Of a stretch of DNA of 64,000 bases, positions 62,173-64,000 are shown one piece after another. The DNA is from Porphyromonas canoris. GTDB taxonomy: Bacteria > Bacteroidota > Bacteroidia > Bacteroidales > Porphyromonadaceae. The DNA lies in NCBI RefSeq assembly GCF_000769115.1, contig NZ_JQZV01000013.1, positions 684,832 through 748,831 on the forward strand, given 5' to 3'. The notes under the pieces are model-generated. The model was not told the origin of the DNA, did no database searches, and was given only the letters and a program-made list of their open reading frames with translations. The position numbers were made by a program, and so were the translations under genes. Each line of letters opens with the position of its first letter. Positions within the stretch are counted from its first letter, which is position 1.

Positions 62173-62750
62173 ATGCTATTGATTATTAGAGAGTTAGCGT
62201 TTTTCTCTACAAAAAGAGCATTTTTGTCTTAGATTTTGCATTAGTTTTTATTTACATTTGAATAGCTTTAATTTTTGCTTTGTTAACTCAGGAGAGAGCG
62301 ATCAGACGCCCAAAGAAAAAATTTTTCTCAAGTTTTGAATTTTCTGTATTACTCTTATTATGAGTCTGTTATCCTATATCTTCCCCTTTTGCATCTTTCT
62401 AAAGAGAGTGTGGGGTGATTTATTCCGGAAAATTCTAAAGCCTCATTTTTATATATTCCATACCACAAACACTCTCTTTTTGACCTCCTCTTTATTTCAA
62501 ATTTATTGTCATTATTTTTGCTTTACAGAGGAGAAAATATGTAAGAGAAAAGTTTGGATTGAGAAAGATATAAATAGAAGAAAACCTCTTGAATGAGTTG
62601 ATATTTTTTTTATTTTTGCTTTTGTTGAGTGCTTATGGATTCTCTACTTTTTTCTTTTGGATACCTCTAACTATTATGAAAGGCAGAAATAAGGGAAGAA
62701 GGTAGAAGAGTTCAGAGTTTTTTTCAAAAACGTATTAAATATCCACCTTT

Positions 62751-64000
62751 ATGGAAACACCTAAACATAGCAGACATATTTTTATATTCCCTTTTCAGTG
62801 GGACTATATAGACCACCCTTCCGGCAAAAAGAAGAATACATCGTATGGTAAACGAACCGATTTGGATGCTTTTGACCGACTATTTACAAAGGTCAGTCCT
62901 TTGAAACGACGCTATTTTGAGATAGGTCTTTCCGCAGAGCATTATAGCGAGTATGTTTATTTTCACCCATTTGCTCGAAAAGCACTCTACGGTACCAAAG
63001 AAAATAGATCGATCTATTTTTATGAATTGGAGGTTGATGGAGGACGTTACTGTATAGATATAAATACGGGTTCTTTGTCTGTAACCTATGAGTTAAGACT
63101 TGAAAGTGTCTCTCTTCATGCTTTTAATACGGGTGTCGGTGTTATTTCTTTCTCTCTGTACAATGATAAATATGTTGAGGAGGAAGATGTTTTACGTATA
63201 AACGATTTTGGACGTCGTCTCTATCCTCAGTTTATGGCTTCGGATGATCGCTTAAAAGCAAAAACAACTTTCTTGGCAAACTCTATCTCCGGAAGTATTG
63301 GAGATATGAGCTTTTATGATGACTTCAGTCAGTTTGAACAGCTCATAAATCATACCGATATATTTTTACCTCCGGATCATATTCGTCAGGTTTTTGGTTA
63401 TAAGCCAACGGATAAACTCGGAGATGACCGGTGTAAGTTTGTCTTTAGAAATAGCGATGAAGAGACAGGGCGAATTAGAATATCTCCGGTCATGGATGAC
63501 AGGATGTATTTTTTAAGCTGTTTTTATAGTAGAGAACTAGCTGAGAGTTTAAAAGAAAGTGAAAGGAATTTTTCAAGAGAAGAAAAAATACAAGGGGGAC
63601 TATGCTTTTTGCCGGAGATGGGATATGCATACGAAGTTGGAAAGAAAAGAGATTTCTGGTATCGCTATCTGTTCGGAGACGGACTCTTTAAGGGGGTAGC
63701 AAGTGATCGTCTGCAGTTGGAAGAGATCAAAAGATGCTCTTATGAGAGATGGATAGAGGCTGGTACCCTGATTGGTATTACGAGAGATTCTGCTGTATAC
63801 ACCATAGGTTGGGATGTTATAGAAGGACATTTTATGAGTATGTACTATCAGATGGCTATTTTGTGTTTGGTACAGCGTGCTTCTGTCCTAAGATTTAGCG
63901 GTGAGATATCCTATCTTACAAGTCAGATTCGTAGGGGAAAGAGGAAAGCCGGTAGCAATATCAAGGAGCTTTATGAAAACTATATTCGTTTTTTGAATGA
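62751..64000 (+). CDS. Hypothetical protein, 3' end outside window
   Basis: A frame starting METPKHSRHIFIFPFQWDY is open for 416 codons to the end of the window. No family is firmly recognised. The region shown is mixed alpha/beta with many aromatic residues. Its last part (MAILCLVQRASVLRFSGEIS, LYENYIRFLNE) faintly resembles the region preceding the membrane helices of CorA-like proteins in Bacteroidetes; this is weak. The codon pattern and absence of stops over 1250 bases support a real gene. Confidence 0.7.
   Translation, partial: METPKHSRHIFIFPFQWDYIDHPSGKKKNTSYGKRTDLDAFDRLFTKVSPLKRRYFEIGLSAEHYSEYVYFHPFARKALYGTKENRSIYFYELEVDGGRYCIDINTGSLSVTYELRLESVSLHAFNTGVGVISFSLYNDKYVEEEDVLRINDFGRRLYPQFMASDDRLKAKTTFLANSISGSIGDMSFYDDFSQFEQLINHTDIFLPPDHIRQVFGYKPTDKLGDDRCKFVFRNSDEETGRIRISPVMDDRMYFLSCFYSRELAESLKESERNFSREEKIQGGLCFLPEMGYAYEVGKKRDFWYRYLFGDGLFKGVASDRLQLEEIKRCSYERWIEAGTLIGITRDSAVYTIGWDVIEGHFMSMYYQMAILCLVQRASVLRFSGEISYLTSQIRRGKRKAGSNIKELYENYIRFLN

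Noticed and set aside
62360-62596. 78-codon frame in the gap before the last gene
   Set aside because: Phe/Ile-rich translation of AT-rich repeat-like DNA with no family signal.
1-64000. tRNA or rRNA genes and insertion sequences
   Set aside because: No cloverleaf, rRNA-like stretch or transposase was recognised by eye; a tRNA scan would be needed to exclude them firmly.

Overview
The window looks like a chromosomal segment of a Bacteroidales bacterium, most likely a Porphyromonas species. Evidence: IntDOT-type tyrosine recombinases, Bacteroidetes-style promoters (TAnnTTTG -7 boxes), a TonB receptor with a DUF4876/DUF6850/DUF4857 locus, and a mobilizable element of Bacteroides type. It carries a nearly contiguous hemA-hemC-hemD-hemB-hemL block. 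P. gingivalis lacks most early heme genes, so a heme-synthesising relative such as P. cangingivalis fits better; this species call is inference.

Layout. 1-1.1 kb: 3' end of fhs. 1.2-1.5 kb: array of thirteen 22-bp repeats. About 1.5-15.5 kb: a mobilizable element (two tandem integrases, a seven-gene cargo operon, two excisionase-like HTH proteins, a Toprim primase-like protein, a DUF3408 protein, an oriT candidate, MobC-like protein, relaxase). The element appears to have inserted into the repeat array, since degraded repeats reappear on its right. 15.9-27.7 kb: core genes (BASS symporter, pheS, nth, hemACDBL, ettA, rpmE2, mnmE). 27.7-50.2 kb: accessory island with an AAA ATPase/Toprim pair, a lipoprotein, remains of a second mobilizable element, a divergent ADP-ribosylglycohydrolase, a type I restriction-modification locus with an invertible hsdS cassette and its own recombinase, two Fic proteins, a HipBST-like toxin-antitoxin trio and a helicase-nuclease fusion. 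50.8-61.8 kb: TlpA-like lipoprotein, then TonB receptor - DUF4876 - DUF6850 - ABC ATPase - permease - DUF4857. 62.75 kb to the end: an unrecognised open frame running off the window.

How the genes work together. The cargo operon (4.4-11.0 kb) encodes a complete branched-chain-amino-acid-type ABC importer (two ATPases, binding protein, two permeases). Between the binding protein and the permeases lie a free-standing alanyl-tRNA-synthetase-like catalytic domain and an unknown four-helix membrane protein. This combination on a mobile element is the best candidate for an undescribed system. The hem genes supply glutamate-to-uroporphyrinogen III steps; hemE onward must be elsewhere. In the restriction locus hsdR, hsdM, fic and the expressed hsdS run leftward as one unit, and a startless second hsdS lies in opposite orientation beside a tyrosine recombinase, with three sets of inverted repeats for specificity switching.

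A recurring theme is short intergenic arrays with a period of about 22 bp (two helical turns), each with its own unit sequence: 1207-1491, degraded copies at 15.5-15.67 kb, 37058-37139, 52273-52360, 62084-62171, and a 41-bp dyad array at 44893-45000. No tRNA, rRNA, CRISPR array or complete insertion sequence was recognised.
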